Notes: a model not told the origin generated them from the sequence alone. A stretch of 64,000 nucleotides of DNA from Caldicoprobacter oshimai DSM 21659 (GCA_000526435.1 JAGB01000003.1:310001-374000); one strand, 5' to 3'. Numbered from the stretch's first letter, positions 1-11,643 are shown. Made by a program: numbers and translations.

Positions 1-15
1 ATGCGAAAAGCGAGG

Positions 16-3000
16 GTTTCAATCCCTTATAGGTAGACTAAAAACTGGTTAAGGACCTACTAATAGAAACACACCTGGATATGTTTCAATCCCTTATAGG
101 TAGACTAAAAACACATTATTAGTCTGCGGGGTACTCCCATAAGCAGGGGTTTCAATCCCTTATAGGTAGACTAAAAACGCTTTCTCGAACACTGTCTTAA
201 ATACATCAATGCTCTGTTTCAATCCCTTATAGGTAGACTAAAAACTCTTTTGAAGTCACATCTGCCTCATCAACCTCACGATGTTTCAATCCCTTATAGG
301 TAGACTAAAAACAAAAAGGCGGGATATTTTTAGGCGGCTGTGCAGATAGTTTCAATCCCTTATAGGTAGACTAAAAACTTGAGGCAATACAGCAATTACT
401 TGAACAAGATATTGGTTTCAATCCCTTATAGGTAGACTAAAAACGTAATCAAATCCCGGGCCTGGAACGTCACAGAGGAATGTTTCAATCCCTTATAGGT
501 AGACTAAAAACTATATATCTTGTCTCTACTGAGTCCTGTTTCGGTAAGGTTTCAATCCCTTATAGGTAGACTAAAAACATGAAGGAAATCATTGAAATGA
601 TAGAAAAAGAATTGTTTCAATCCCTTATAGGTAGACTAAAAACGCAATTGACCCGGCTACTGACCTAGAAATTGCTACAATGTTTCAATCCCTTATAGGT
701 AGACTAAAAACTTAATGCCAGCGTTGATGAGAAGCTTAGCACAGTCGTTTCAATCCCTTATAGGTAGACTAAAAACTCGTAATTGACAAGCAGAGCGGAA
801 AAGACTTCAACCGGTTTCAATCCCTTATAGGTAGACTAAAAACGAGATGGCAATAGAGGAAGACCCGGAGACAGGGGAAGGTTTCAATCCCTTATAGGTA
901 GACTAAAAACCAGGACTCGAAACAAAACTCTAGAACTTATTCCAGAGTTTCAATCCCTTATAGGTAGACTAAAAACCGCTGTTGCAGATTCTTCTTGGGC
1001 AGGGGATGGGAAAGTTTCAATCCCTTATAGGTAGACTAAAAACCAAGCTCTTCTGCAAAATTATCTCGATCATCATATCTGTTTCAATCCCTTATAGGTA
1101 GACTAAAAACAAGTATGGCGCTGGAATATGGGCGGGTTGGGATATAGGTTTCAATCCCTTATAGGTAGACTAAAAACCTATTCCAAATGCTGGTAGTACT
1201 TGATCTTATGCTGTGTTTCAATCCCTTATAGGTAGACTAAAAACTTAAGGGAACAGTTACCCCAACAGTTACCCGAACAGTGTTTCAATCCCTTATAGGT
1301 AGACTAAAAACACAACTGCACCCGCTTTAACCGGCACTATCTCAAGTGTTTCAATCCCTTATAGGTAGACTAAAAACGAGTTTGTAGATTGCGCACAAGA
1401 AGAATGCGCATGGTAGTTTCAATCCCTTATAGGTAGACTAAAAACGCTGGAGCCGTTTTCTAGAAGATGCGAAAAAGCATCCGTTTCAATCCCTTATAGG
1501 TAGACTAAAAACTGGCTACAAGAAGCCCAGTCCAGACCTTGCATTAAAGAGTTTCAATCCCTTATAGGTAGACTAAAAACCCAAGGGCCCCAAAATTAAT
1601 GCAGCTACCCCTAAAAGTTTCAATCCCTTATAGGTAGACTAAAAACTATAATTGGAACAAACAATAAAACAAAAAGGGGAGGAGTTTCAATCCCTTATAG
1701 GTAGACTAAAAACCCACAAATAGTTATCGCAGATGAGTCTCAAAAGATGTTTCAATCCCTTATAGGTAGACTAAAAACTCACAATAAATCGTGCATGTGG
1801 CCTTAGCTGCATTGGAGTTTCAATCCCTTATAGGTAGACTAAAAACACTTTGACCGGAAGTGGGACTGTGGTTTGTGGACCAGTTTCAATCCCTTATAGG
1901 TAGACTAAAAACGGAGAGAGGAGACAGGGACGAATCTTCAAAAGTCCCGTTTCAATCCCTTATAGGTAGACTAAAAACCTTTTTCGCTGACCCTGTTCTT
2001 TGCCGATGCTATCTTGTTTCAATCCCTTATAGGTAGACTAAAAACACTGATTGGAGTACAAAGCTGGAAGCAGGACAGGAAGGTTTCAATCCCTTATAGG
2101 TAGACTAAAAACATATCTCATTCGGATAGGGAATGGGGCACTCCGGAATTGTTTCAATCCCTTATAGGTAGACTAAAAACCTGGCCGACACCGTGGACCG
2201 CTCCGAGCTGCTTGAAAGTTTCAATCCCTTATAGGTAGACTAAAAACTCGAACCACCAGCGGAGGCAACCTTCACGATTCAGTGTTTCAATCCCTTATAG
2301 GTAGACTAAAAACTTTCGGCAGATGAGTACCCAGACTGGTTTGGTGCGGGTTTCAATCCCTTATAGGTAGACTAAAAACGAGCTTTCTATCAAGCTGGCA
2401 ACTGCAGAAAAGGAAAGTTTCAATCCCTTATAGGTAGACTAAAAACGAATAGCACTGGCGCTGCTCAACAAATGGCGGATACAAGTTTCAATCCCTTATA
2501 GGTAGACTAAAAACAAAGGAGATTGAGGATAAAACGGTTGAATTGCTGGCGAGTTTCAATCCCTTATAGGTAGACTAAAAACTTATATTTACACTACTCC
2601 AGATGTGCTGCGGATGTTTAGTTTCAATCCCTTATAGGTAGACTAAAAACGTAATGGCCGGGGCTAAAAAGGTGGCAAAGAACGCAGGTTTCAATCCCTT
2701 ATAGGTAGACTAAAAACTTGATAGCTCCAGCTGGGTTTTCCACGGCTGGTCCACGGTTTCAATCCCTTATAGGTAGACTAAAAACCGATGGGCCGAAATC
2801 CAGCCGTATCTACAGCCTATTCTGTTTCAATCCCTTATAGGTAGACTAAAAACGAGATAGGGATAAGCACGGCTGAAGTGCTGGAAGCCAGTTTCAATCC
2901 CTTATAGGTAGACTAAAAACTGATAGGATGAGCATAAAAGAAGCGCTGGAGCTTATGTTTCAATCCCTTATAGGTAGACTAAAAACACGGAAGCCCACAA

Positions 3001-5125
3001 AAGCAGGCCCGCCATCCGTATTCCGTTTCAATCCCTTATAGGTAGACTAAAAACTTGCATTCTTCGCAAGCCACTCTACATAATCCGGTGCCGTTTCAAT
3101 CCCTTATAGGTAGACTAAAAACTTGAGGAATGCCAGAGGCTCCTCAAGGAGCTCGAAAGGTTTCAATCCCTTATAGGTAGACTAAAAACGTTTTGGGCTA
3201 CCACATCAATTGCCCGTTGATGGATTGTTTCAATCCCTTATAGGTAGACTAAAAACCTTTGTAAGGTCGCCCCTGGTGCTCAGGGGGTCTTCCGTTTCAA
3301 TCCCTTATAGGTAGACTAAAAACTTGTATAAGGAGCTGGCAGGCAAGTCGAAAATGGTATGTTTCAATCCCTTATAGGTAGACTAAAAACAAAACATGTT
3401 CAATTTTGGGGAGCAGGAAAGAAAATGTTTCAATCCCTTATAGGTAGACTAAAAACCTAGAGAAAAAAGACATTCCTTATCAATTCATCAGGTGTTTCAA
3501 TCCCTTATAGGTAGACTAAAAACGCATTATTAGCCAGCACAGTATTAGAAAATAAACTAGGTTTCAATCCCTTATAGGTAGACTAAAAACCTGGTGGGCG
3601 CTGATTTACCGCTCAACGCCCGAAGCAGTTTCAATCCCTTATAGGTAGACTAAAAACCTACAGGCGCCCAAGCTATGTGAACTATGCAGAAGAACAGGTT
3701 TCAATCCCTTATAGGTAGACTAAAAACCTTGATACCTGGTTAGCGGTACGGCATGACCTTCCAGTTTCAATCCCTTATAGGTAGACTAAAAACCAATGTT
3801 GCCATTATCCCTCTTATTGTTGGGTTGGTGTTTCAATCCCTTATAGGTAGACTAAAAACGTGGGGATAAGGCGGGAATATCACGGCCCAGATCCGTTTCA
3901 ATCCCTTATAGGTAGACTAAAAACATTCTGCAACTTCTCTTTCTCGTGTGTCCGATTTCTGTTTCAATCCCTTATAGGTAGACTAAAAACGAAACGGCCA
4001 AGCGGGTACTGGTGACTGTTGTGGTGTGTTTCAATCCCTTATAGGTAGACTAAAAACGAATTCCCTCTGTATATATCCTTGCTGATTTATGCAAGTTTCA
4101 ATCCCTTATAGGTAGACTAAAAACCTATCTCGAGGGCGTCTTTTAAGAGGATAAACATTTTGTTTCAATCCCTTATAGGTAGACTAAAAACGTATTGCAT
4201 TTTTGCATCCTGTCTTGGCAGACTAAAGGGTTTCAATCCCTTATAGGTAGACTAAAAACTGCGGCGGCGCAGGCTTTAGCAGGAGCAAGAACAGAGCCGT
4301 TTCAATCCCTTATAGGTAGACTAAAAACCTGCCAATCGCCCGTAAAGATTGCCACAAAGAATTGTTTCAATCCCTTATAGGTAGACTAAAAACTGGAGCT
4401 TTCGGCCTCGGCCACCTTGTAAAAATCCGAAGTTTCAATCCCTTATAGGTAGACTAAAAACGTTTTGGAGCCTACCAAGCTTTTGATGGAGGTGAAAGTT
4501 TCAATCCCTTATAGGTAGACTAAAAACCGTCCTGGAGCTTCATCTTTACCTTGGGCCTGGAGGAGTTTCAATCCCTTATAGGTAGACTAAAAACTGGCGG
4601 GGAAATGGTTTTAGCGCTGCGGGCGTGGACGGTTTCAATCCCTTATAGGTAGACTAAAAACACCTACAGCTCTCATCTCAGCCAGGTCATTCTTCATGGG
4701 TTTCAATCCCTTATAGGTAGACTAAAAACTCATCATTCTGCAGCGCTTCCTTGAGCCTTCTCCAGAGTTTCAATCCCTTATAGGTAGACTAAAAACCCTG
4801 GATAACATACGAGACCTTTGGCTGCGAAACCGGTTTCAATCCCTTATAGGTAGACTAAAAACTGGGCGCATAACCGGGATTTTTGAGCACTTTGTTGGTT
4901 TCAATCCCTTATAGGTAGACTAAAAACCCACAATGCTTGTGCGTCGGCAGGAATTGGATTCGGTTTCAATCCCTTATAGGTAGACTAAAAACGCCCTGCG
5001 CTGCGACCTGCTCCACGTCGATGCGATTTGGTTTCAATCCCTTATAGGTAGACTAAAAACGGAACTACAGCCCAAAGCGGAATTCTTTGATGCAGGTTTC
5101 AATCCCTTATAGGTAGACTAAAAAC
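16..5125 (-). CRISPR. Large CRISPR array, 77 repeats, type I-B/III-like repeat
   Basis: A 30-nt repeat (plus strand GTTTCAATCCCTTATAGGTA then GACTAAAAAC) occurs 77 times with starts at 16, 83, 149, 216 and so on to 5096. Spacers are 35-40 nt, mostly 36-37, giving 76 complete spacers plus a partial one at the left edge, so the array continues outside the window. I saw no substitution in any repeat. On the minus strand each repeat ends in ATTGAAAC, the usual 5' handle of type I-B and III crRNAs, so transcription should run right to left with the leader beyond 5125. No cas gene lies in the window, so the subtype is inferred from the repeat only. The unvarying repeat at the right end agrees with that being the young end. 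Confidence 0.97.
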
Positions 5126-5365
5126 CCGTTACAAGCCGCTTTTAATAAGGCTTGTTATTTTTTGTAAAAGTTATTATACCTACTGCTTTTAAGGTCTATT
5201 ATAGCATTTATTTCCCAAAGAATAAAGATTCTATTGCAAAAGCAAAAACAAAAAATTGTCGTCGATCTCCAGGGATTTTTGCACTATTGAAGGTCGACGA
5301 CAATTTCAAAGTAACAAGCTATCCTATTTATTCCTCTCAAAAGTAAACACCACAAACAAACATAA
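5126..5365 (-). promoter_or_regulatory. CRISPR leader
   Basis: AT-rich, non-coding stretch directly beside the terminal repeat on the side predicted to be upstream for minus-strand crRNA transcription. On the minus strand it holds two TATAAT-like -10 elements (plus-strand positions 5198-5203 and 5173-5178), a 7-bp stem next to the array (5131-5137 with 5149-5155) and a long dyad at 5255-5304. The left end of the IS30 element begins at about 5366, so the leader is bounded by, or cut by, the insertion. Leader identity follows from position and repeat orientation; the promoter is inferred. Confidence 0.7.
5255..5304. repeat. Long inverted repeat inside the CRISPR leader
   Basis: ATTGTCGTCGA (5255-5265) is a perfect inverted copy of TCGACGACAAT (5294-5304). 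Pairing continues inward through a G-T wobble, C-G and T-A to a 14-bp stem around a loop of about 22 nt. It lies about 130-180 bp from the first repeat. It could be a binding site for an adaptation or leader-associated protein, or an RNA hairpin; the sequence alone does not decide. Confidence 0.75.
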
Positions 5366-5380
5366 ATCTAAATTGCAATA

Positions 5381-5426
5381 TTAAATGCAACACTTTTTAA
5401 GAAAAAGTATGATATAGATATCCAAA
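5381..5426. repeat. IS30 left terminal and subterminal inverted repeats
   Basis: Terminal segment 5381-5394 (ATTAAATGCAACAC) and subterminal segment 5407-5426 are exact inverted copies of 6806-6819 and 6752-6771. In the left end they are 12 bp apart, in the right end 34 bp apart, so the two ends differ by an insertion or deletion between the blocks. Confidence 0.8.
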
Positions 5427-5547
5427 TTTTTACTCTTATACGAACTATAAAACCTTACATTGTCAAGGGAACGGTGGAGATTTTCGAGTGTAAGCGAGAA
5501 AATACTACCCGACCTTGACAACCTACGCAAATAATATAATTGTCCCT

Positions 5548-5578
5548 AGGCCTTTTGGCATGCCTGGCCAAAAGGCCT
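5548..5578. terminator. Hairpin downstream of the IS30 transposase
   Basis: AGGCCTTTTGGC (5548-5559) pairs perfectly with GCCAAAAGGCCT (5567-5578) around a 7-nt loop, 48 bp beyond the transposase stop. There is no clear T-run on either side, so termination is only a possibility. It may instead be a structural part of the element end. Confidence 0.4.
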
Positions 5579-5625
5579 TAACTATACACTATCATTTACA
5601 TTCTTCTTTTTAAGTATCTGCTGTG

Positions 5626-6819
<1,194 letters not shown>

Positions 6820-6871
6820 TTTACAATGAACCACTATAAAATATATTATAAGGGAGAGGCAGGGGAAATAC

Positions 6872-8056
6872 ATGGAACAAACAAAAAAGATTTACTGTTT
6901 TTTTATAGCCTTTTACGCCATTTTATTTATGAACAACGCAATATATGGCACTTTTCTACCTGTTTACCTAGATCATATCGGATACAGCAAGGCTTCAATA
7001 GGAGTACTCATGTCGCTGGGACCTTTTGTAGCCATAATAGCTCAACCTTTTTGGGGAATTGTCAGCGATAGATCCAAATCCAAAAATCAGGTTTTAAAGC
7101 TGCTGTTCATAGCAAGCATCCTAATTATGGCCTTATATCCTTTATCTTCTAATTTCTATTACCTATTGGTTGTAATTGCAATTTTTACGTTTTTTCAGAC
7201 CTCGATAGCTCCCATTAGCGATACCATTACACTTGAATATTTGAGCACAACCCGCCAAAAATTTGGCCCAATAAGGATGGCAGGAACAATAGGATTTGCC
7301 ATAATGTCGATTATAGCCGGCTTCTTCGCTCAGAAATACATAAAAAGCATATTTACTCTAAATGTCCTGATTATGAGCTTAGCCTTTTTAACCGTTTTAA
7401 AGCTTCCTGTCATCCAAGGGCATCAATTTGGCAAACAGCGCGTTTCCATCATAAAACTTTTTTCCGATAAAAATTTGGTAGCGTTAATGGCATTGAACTT
7501 TCTTGTACAGGTAACACTTGGCTTTTACTACACGTACTTCCCTATATACTTTAAACAGCTCGGTGGAAGTAGTTCTTTGCTGGGATGGGCATACTTTATA
7601 TCCGCTATAAGCGAAATACCGTTTTTGCTTTACGCCGATAAAATACTCCAAAAAGTGGGAACTATAAAAGCACTACTATTTTCCACCTTTGTAGCCTCGA
7701 TTAGATGGTTTTTAACTTCCATTATTACAAACGCCTATATGTTCTTGCCTCTACAGCTCTTGCACGGTTTAATTTTCATTGTTCTATACTACTCGATGGC
7801 AGTATACATAAACGAAGAAGTACCTAAAGAGCTCAAAACATCGGGACAAACCATAAACAACCTCATAGGAATGGGCATAGCGAGAATCACGGGAAGTTTA
7901 GCCGGAGGATTTTTAAGTGATATCTACGGAATAAAAAACATGTTCCTGTATAATTCGGTTATGGCTTTTATAACAGCGCTGACCTTTGCATATATATTTT
8001 TAGCAATGAAAAGGCGCAGAACATCGGAATCCTTTCTCAACCAAGAATGGCATTAA
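6872..8056 (+). CDS. MFS transporter, MFS_1_like (LacY/nucleoside-symporter type)
   Basis: 394-residue integral membrane protein with about 12 hydrophobic segments and the cytoplasmic loop motif PFWGIVSDRSKSKN after helix 2, typical of major facilitator transporters. The overall pattern (GYSKASIGVLMSLGP, then FGPIRMAGTIGFAIM) resembles the branch that holds LacY-like and nucleoside/H+ symporters, so a sugar or nucleoside substrate is possible but not shown. ATG at 6872 follows a GGGAGAGGCAGGGG purine stretch. The gene begins just after the IS30 right end, so its native promoter may be displaced or supplied by the element. It is richer in A+T than the metabolic genes further right and is a paralogue of the MFS gene at 40092-41291, sharing AQPFWGIVSDR. 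A strong hairpin terminator follows. Confidence 0.85.
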   Translation: MEQTKKIYCFFIAFYAILFMNNAIYGTFLPVYLDHIGYSKASIGVLMSLGPFVAIIAQPFWGIVSDRSKSKNQVLKLLFIASILIMALYPLSSNFYYLLVVIAIFTFFQTSIAPISDTITLEYLSTTRQKFGPIRMAGTIGFAIMSIIAGFFAQKYIKSIFTLNVLIMSLAFLTVLKLPVIQGHQFGKQRVSIIKLFSDKNLVALMALNFLVQVTLGFYYTYFPIYFKQLGGSSSLLGWAYFISAISEIPFLLYADKILQKVGTIKALLFSTFVASIRWFLTSIITNAYMFLPLQLLHGLIFIVLYYSMAVYINEEVPKELKTSGQTINNLIGMGIARITGSLAGGFLSDIYGIKNMFLYNSVMAFITALTFAYIFLAMKRRRTSESFLNQEWH

Positions 8057-8082
8057 AAATTTCAAAATTAAAGAAAGAACAG

Positions 8083-8116
8083 AAGGACCTCCTATTTTAC
8101 AGGGAGGAGGTCCTTT
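8083..8116. terminator. Bidirectional hairpin terminator
   Basis: AAGGACCTCCT (8083-8093) pairs with AGGAGGTCCTT (8105-8115), followed by TTTT on the plus strand; on the minus strand a pyrimidine-rich tail follows. It lies between the convergent MFS and zinc-ribbon genes. Confidence 0.88.
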
Positions 8117-8125
8117 TCAGCTAGT

Positions 8126-8284
8126 TCAATACTCTTCTTTTGCCTTATTAAAGCAATTTTGGCAGTAACCATCATAAAGGTCTGCGCATTCATCGCATAC
8201 ATAGCTGTTGCAACCGGGACACTGTGCCACCAGATCTTCATCCGTCGGATAACCACATACCACACACTTTACTTTGCCAGGCAT
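8126..8284 (-). CDS. Small zinc-ribbon protein, 52 aa
   Basis: A 52-residue minus-strand reading frame starting ATG at 8284 with a full CAGGAGG ribosome binding site 7-8 nt upstream (plus-strand 8293-8299) and ending TGA at 8126. The product begins MPGKVKCVVCGYPTDED and contains repeated cysteine pairs: CVVC, CPGC, CDEC and CQNC spacing. This suggests two treble-clef or ribbon zinc sites filling nearly the whole protein. It is acidic and ends KAKEEY. No function can be assigned; it is of the orphan small zinc-binding type seen in many Clostridia. It is convergent with the MFS gene and shares its terminator. The strong SD and dense Cys pattern make it very probably real. Confidence 0.8.
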   Translation of the reverse strand: MPGKVKCVVCGYPTDEDLVAQCPGCNSYVCDECADLYDGYCQNCFNKAKEEY

Positions 8285-8374
8285 ATGTTTTACCTCCTGT
8301 TTACCAATTTTTTATATATTCTTTCAAATTAAACTCAAAATATTCATATTGCGAGAAAAACAAATTCGCTTTTT

Positions 8375-8439
8375 ATGTAAAGCATACTTGACATTTTTTC
8401 TTTATTATGATACATTTAAACGGAAAGTTTACTTTACAT
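8375..8439 (+). promoter_or_regulatory. Promoter flanked by an inverted repeat, upstream of the XRE regulator
   Basis: TTGACA (8388-8393) and TACATT (8411-8416) are 17 bp apart. ATGTAAAG (8375-8382) and its exact inverse CTTTACAT (8432-8439) lie on either side, centred on the promoter. This suggests autoregulation by the adjacent helix-turn-helix protein, though the arms are far apart for a single dimer. Inference. Confidence 0.5.
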
Positions 8440-8457
8440 TTTAAATGGGGTGGTCTT

Positions 8458-8682
8458 TTGAAAAACAGGCTAGAAGAAATACGTAAGCAACGGGGGTTAA
8501 CACAGGAAGCACTTGCCAAAGCTTTAGAGGTATCAAGGCAAACCATTGGAGCTATTGAAAACGGCCGATACAATCCTTCTATTCTATTAGCCTTTAAGAT
8601 CGCTCGCTTCTTTGAAATGACCATTGAAGACATCTTTATCTACGAGGAGGAAGAGCAGTATGAGACACAAAAGAACGATTAG
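8458..8682 (+). CDS. XRE-family transcriptional regulator, YozG-like
   Basis: A 74-residue protein made almost entirely of one HTH_3 (Cro/CI) domain: NRLEEIRKQRGLTQEALAKAL, then EVSRQTIGAIENGRYNPS, then ALLAF-type helix and FEMTIEDIFIYEEE. This is the short solo XRE class that commonly sits beside small membrane proteins. The start is taken as TTG at 8458, which has GGGGTGG 5 nt upstream. An ATG at 8407 in the same frame has no ribosome binding site and lies within the predicted promoter. The gene overlaps the next reading frame by about 20 bp, so the two form an operon. The promoter with flanking inverted repeat hints at self-control. Confidence 0.88.
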   Translation: MKNRLEEIRKQRGLTQEALAKALEVSRQTIGAIENGRYNPSILLAFKIARFFEMTIEDIFIYEEEEQYETQKND

Positions 8683-9095
8683 TTTTTCGATTATAGGACT
8701 TGCTTTGATTGTAGCAGGTATAGCTCTGGCGTTCACACTTAAACAACCACAAAAGCCTTTAGAAAAATTCCTTTATGTGTGTATAGTGATAATAGGGTAT
8801 CTTATCTTTGGTCATAACCTGGGAAAACTAATTGTACATTTCTCTTTAAAAGACAACCCTGAATTATTAAAATCAATAGAAATTGAACAAAATGATGAAA
8901 GAAACGTCATGATACACAACATGGCTACACAGCCAAAGCCTTTGATATAATGACTTCCTATGTCAATATAGCAATACTAATGTTATTACATTGATGCAGA
9001 GTGATATATGGATAATATTGCTGTTTTTCACATACAATTTACTTGCCATCATGCTAAAAGTGTTTTATTTAATCAAATATCATAGAAAAATGTAA
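8660..9095 (+). pseudogene. Small membrane protein of the XRE cassette, two frameshifts
   Basis: ATG at 8660 follows GAGGAGG (8644-8650) inside the end of the regulator gene. The first frame gives MRHKRTISFSIIGLALIV, two hydrophobic segments and an IEQNDERNVMIHN stretch, a signature seen in small HTH-associated membrane proteins. It then ends early at 8950. Shifting frame near 8930 continues AKAFDIMTSYVNIAILML, and a second shift near 8988 gives LMQSDIWIILLFFTYNLLAIMLKVFYLIKYHRKM ending at 9095. Two single-base deletions explain both breaks. The restored product would be about 140 residues with four membrane segments. Either a genuine pseudogene or two sequence errors. The first fragment has two membrane segments and may still be made. 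Confidence 0.7.
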
Positions 9096-9139
9096 TAATT
9101 ACCTGTAAAATCTCCCCTCGATGTTTAACTGAAGTTAAG

Positions 9140-9177
9140 AATAAAAATAAAAGGGTGCAGCTTTTAAGCTGCACCCT
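9140..9177 (-). terminator. Terminator of the serine tRNA transcript
   Basis: AGGGTGCAGCTT (9152-9163) pairs with AAGCTGCACCCT (9166-9177). On the minus strand it is followed by TTTATTTTTAT, a normal intrinsic terminator 8 nt beyond the tRNA 3' end. Confidence 0.9.
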
Positions 9178-9184
9178 CTTTCTA

Positions 9185-9278
9185 TGGCGGAGAAGGAGGG
9201 ATTTGAACCCTCGCGCCGGTTTTACCCGACCTACGCCCTTAGCAGGGGCGCCCCTTCGGCCTACTTGGGTACTTCTCC
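9185..9278 (-). tRNA. tRNA-Ser (GCU)
   Basis: On the minus strand the gene starts GGAGAAGTACCC and ends with encoded CCA. The anticodon stem-loop is CGCCC-CT-GCT-AA-GGGCG, so anticodon GCU reads AGC/AGU. It has a long variable arm, as expected for serine, and the T-loop GTTCAAATC. It follows tRNA-Ser(UGA) by 11 bp. Confidence 0.96.
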
Positions 9279-9289
9279 TCATTGGCGTC

Positions 9290-9378
9290 TGGCGGAGAGA
9301 GTGGGATTCGAACCCACGGTGCCTTTCGGCATCACTGGTTTTCAAGACCAGCTCCTTAAGCCACTCGGACATCTCTCC
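9290..9378 (-). tRNA. tRNA-Ser (UGA)
   Basis: Minus strand, starting GGAGAGATGTCCGAGTGG with CCA encoded. The anticodon stem-loop is CTGGT-CT-TGA-AA-ACCAG, reading UCN codons. The long variable arm (TGATGCCGAAAGGCACC) and T-loop GTTCGAATC are typical of class II serine tRNA. It lies downstream of serS and has its own promoter. Confidence 0.97.
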
Positions 9379-9401
9379 GCGTTTTCTTATTTGCGTTATA
9401 T

Positions 9402-9430
9402 AGTATAGCAAAATAGCCACTCTGTGTCAA
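9402..9430 (-). promoter_or_regulatory. Promoter of the tRNA-Ser pair
   Basis: On the minus strand TTGACA (9425-9430) and TATACT (9402-9407) are 17 bp apart, 24 bp upstream of tRNA-Ser(UGA). Close to the sigma-A consensus. Confidence 0.85.
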
Positions 9431-9661
9431 CAACGTTTTCCCGCCTTTATCAAGTTTATCCGGCAATCACTGCCTCCATACTGCCACAATGCTTCTAAAC
9501 TATTATGTCTTATTCCTCCCATAGTATAAGCCAGATTAGTACATAGCGATTCACAGGCACAGATTTATCCTTTTTGCTTTCCCGCCACATTAATTTCATA
9601 TTAAACAGCGTTGAAGTTTAAACCACCACCAATACAAATCATTAAGAGAGCATTGAAAAAA

Positions 9662-10966
<1,305 letters not shown>

Positions 10967-11061
10967 TTAACCCGCTATATATTGTCTCCATATAAAGTTT
11001 TTACAAACCCTACTTAGACAGCTCTTTACCCTATACTTTAAAGCCTGTTAAGTTCATATTA

Positions 11062-11089
11062 ATTATACTACATTTTGGACACTGTGCAA
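11062..11089 (-). promoter_or_regulatory. serS promoter
   Basis: Minus strand TTGCAC (11084-11089), 16-bp spacer, TATAAT (11062-11067). The resulting leader of about 120 nt holds no T-box or specifier structure that I can recognise. Confidence 0.7.
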
Positions 11090-11121
11090 CCTTTGGAAAC
11101 ACTCAAAAACTCTTTTAAAGC

Positions 11122-11643
11122 TCATTCCCGGCTCAAAAGGTATCCCTTCTCCCTTAAAGCCGCTTCGATCCTGTCCAGCACAGCAGGGTCATCCGCTTCA
11201 ATGGTATGCAGGTGTACCCCTTCTGTCAGCGAACATAATGGCTCTGCTTTTTCCCTTTTCATGGTTTCCATGAATACACGCACATCGCTGGGCGACTTTA
11301 TCATAAGCCGCGCCTTAAATTCCCCGTACACCCTGTGTTCTACGCTCACATCTAGAACAGTTCCTCCTAAGTCTACTATGGTCATCAATTCATCCTCAAT
11401 ACCCTCAGCCGAGTGTTTACAAGCTATTACACGCCGGTAACGTCGGGGATACAAATTCTTGGGAATTATATACCCTTGAGGTGTAGCAATTATCTCTTCA
11501 CCAGCCGCTCTCAATATGGCTATATCCTGGACGATGACCTGCCTGCTTACTCCCAACAACCCGGCCAGATAAGCACCCGTCACAGGCTGACTGCTTTCCT
11601 TTATTATCCTGAGAATCTCCTGCCGCCTTTCGTCAGCTGACAT
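11122..11643 (-). CDS. niaR: NiaR-type niacin-responsive repressor (3H domain)
   Basis: 173-residue regulator from ATG at 11643, which has GGGGG 9 nt upstream. A GTG at 11685 in the same frame is rejected because it coincides with the expected transcription start (TATAAT at 11691-11696). The N-terminal HTH_11 domain (RRQEILRIIKESSQPVTGAYL...VSRQVIVQDIAILR) occupies residues 5-60. The C-terminal 3H domain supplies the three conserved histidines in ACKHSAEGIEDEL, VSVEHRVYGEF and GVHLHTIEAD, which in this family bind a metal and nicotinic acid. Family members repress NAD biosynthesis and niacin transport genes; no such target is adjacent here. The next gene leftwards is serS, apparently separately transcribed. 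Confidence 0.9.
   Translation of the reverse strand: MSADERRQEILRIIKESSQPVTGAYLAGLLGVSRQVIVQDIAILRAAGEEIIATPQGYIIPKNLYPRRYRRVIACKHSAEGIEDELMTIVDLGGTVLDVSVEHRVYGEFKARLMIKSPSDVRVFMETMKREKAEPLCSLTEGVHLHTIEADDPAVLDRIEAALREKGYLLSRE

Noticed and set aside
4195-4380. Open frame over CRISPR repeats and spacers
   Set aside because: It is made of repeat and spacer sequence, has no ribosome binding site, and lies wholly within the array.
5152-5346. Open frame in the CRISPR leader
   Set aside because: AT-rich leader sequence with no ribosome binding site and no protein-like composition; the dyad lies inside it.
9155-9420. Protein frames across the serine tRNA genes
   Set aside because: They only translate tRNA sequence, a well known artefact.
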